From: Flavobacteriaceae bacterium
GTDB taxonomy: Bacteria > Bacteroidota > Bacteroidia > Flavobacteriales > Flavobacteriaceae
Direction of reading: 5' to 3'
Assembly: GCA_013003145.1 (NCBI GenBank)
Contig: JABDLH010000169.1
Coordinates: forward strand, 1-14,955
DNA: 14,955 nt
Positions 14,927 to 14,955 of this stretch are shown here, one piece after another. The notes beneath the pieces are model-generated. The model was not told where the DNA came from. It did no database searches and saw only the letters and a program-made list of their open reading frames with translations. The position numbers were made by a program, and so were the translations under genes. How positions within the stretch are numbered: the first letter of the stretch is position 1; the number at the start of each line of letters is the position of its first letter.

Positions 14927-14955
14927 AAAACCCAAATCCCGCTAAAGCGTGATTT
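14927..14955. repeat. repeat unit 4, cut by the window end
   Basis: The first 29 bp of a further unit, identical to the start of units 2 and 3, including the first hairpin up to GTGATTT. The array therefore continues beyond the window. Confidence 0.85.

Larger units (their letters stand above)
14503..14955. repeat. tandem array of ~148-bp hairpin-rich units, running past the window end
   Basis: Four units start at 14503, 14651, 14799 and 14927, spaced 148, 148 and 128 bp. Each full unit holds three stem-loops (positions for unit 1): AAATC/GATTT with CGC/GCG around TAAA (14510-14531); GGATTACC/GGTGATCC enclosing GCG-CTT-CGC (14580-14606); and CCTGAC-TGCC-GTCAGG (14628-14643), which overlaps a competing stem CTGCC-GTCA-GGCAG. 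Short frames on the minus strand give near-identical peptides (MQxWVYxDHQAKRGNP...), but 148 is not a multiple of 3 and the spacing change of 20 bp also breaks frame, so coding is unlikely. I do not recognise the family. It may be a REP- or MITE-like element. Confidence 0.9.

Noticed and set aside
14503..14955. CRISPR array
   Set aside because: The repeated unit is about 148 bp with no unique spacers between short direct repeats, and no cas genes are present.

Overview
The window looks like chromosome of a marine-type member of the Flavobacteriaceae (Bacteroidota). The pointers are gldJ beside murF, porV followed by cdd and the pdhA-pdhC pair, almost no Shine-Dalgarno sequences, and two -7 promoter elements of the Bacteroidota type TAnnTTTG. 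One of these has a TTG exactly 19 bp upstream. Most of the window is housekeeping and envelope genes. I see no phage, insertion sequence, defence locus, CRISPR array, tRNA or rRNA.

Layout. (1) 1-1322, plus strand: the end of an MlaE-type lipid-transport permease, cut by the window edge, overlapping its MlaF ATPase by one base. (2) 1323-4568, minus strand: sprT-like protease, mannose-1-phosphate guanylyltransferase and a DUF389 membrane protein. They are read as one unit from a good promoter that sits on top of the sprT start codon. (3) 4659-8994, minus strand: pdhA, pdhC, an M28 lipoprotein peptidase and an SDR oxidoreductase, packed with overlaps or gaps of a few bases. (4) 9186-10904, minus strand: porV, an intrinsic terminator, then cdd. 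(5) 10905-11420: a 516-bp divergent intergenic region with small hairpins and no convincing gene. (6) 11421-14436, plus strand: gldJ, an intrinsic terminator, then murF. (7) 14437-14955: a tandem array of about 148-bp units rich in hairpins, running off the end of the window.

Function. GldJ (gliding and type IX secretion lipoprotein) and PorV (outer-membrane shuttle of type IX secretion) face each other across the divergent region. In Flavobacterium johnsoniae the sortase gene porU lies between them, as I recall; here it is absent. PdhA and PdhC supply two parts of pyruvate dehydrogenase, with E1 beta and E3 elsewhere. MurF, ManC and the Mla pair serve cell-wall, surface-sugar and outer-membrane lipid work.

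The items most worth a second look are the hairpin-rich tandem array, the missing porU, the apparently leaderless sprT transcript, and two strong terminators placed directly before the start codons of murF and cdd. I did not find a clearly new multi-gene system.
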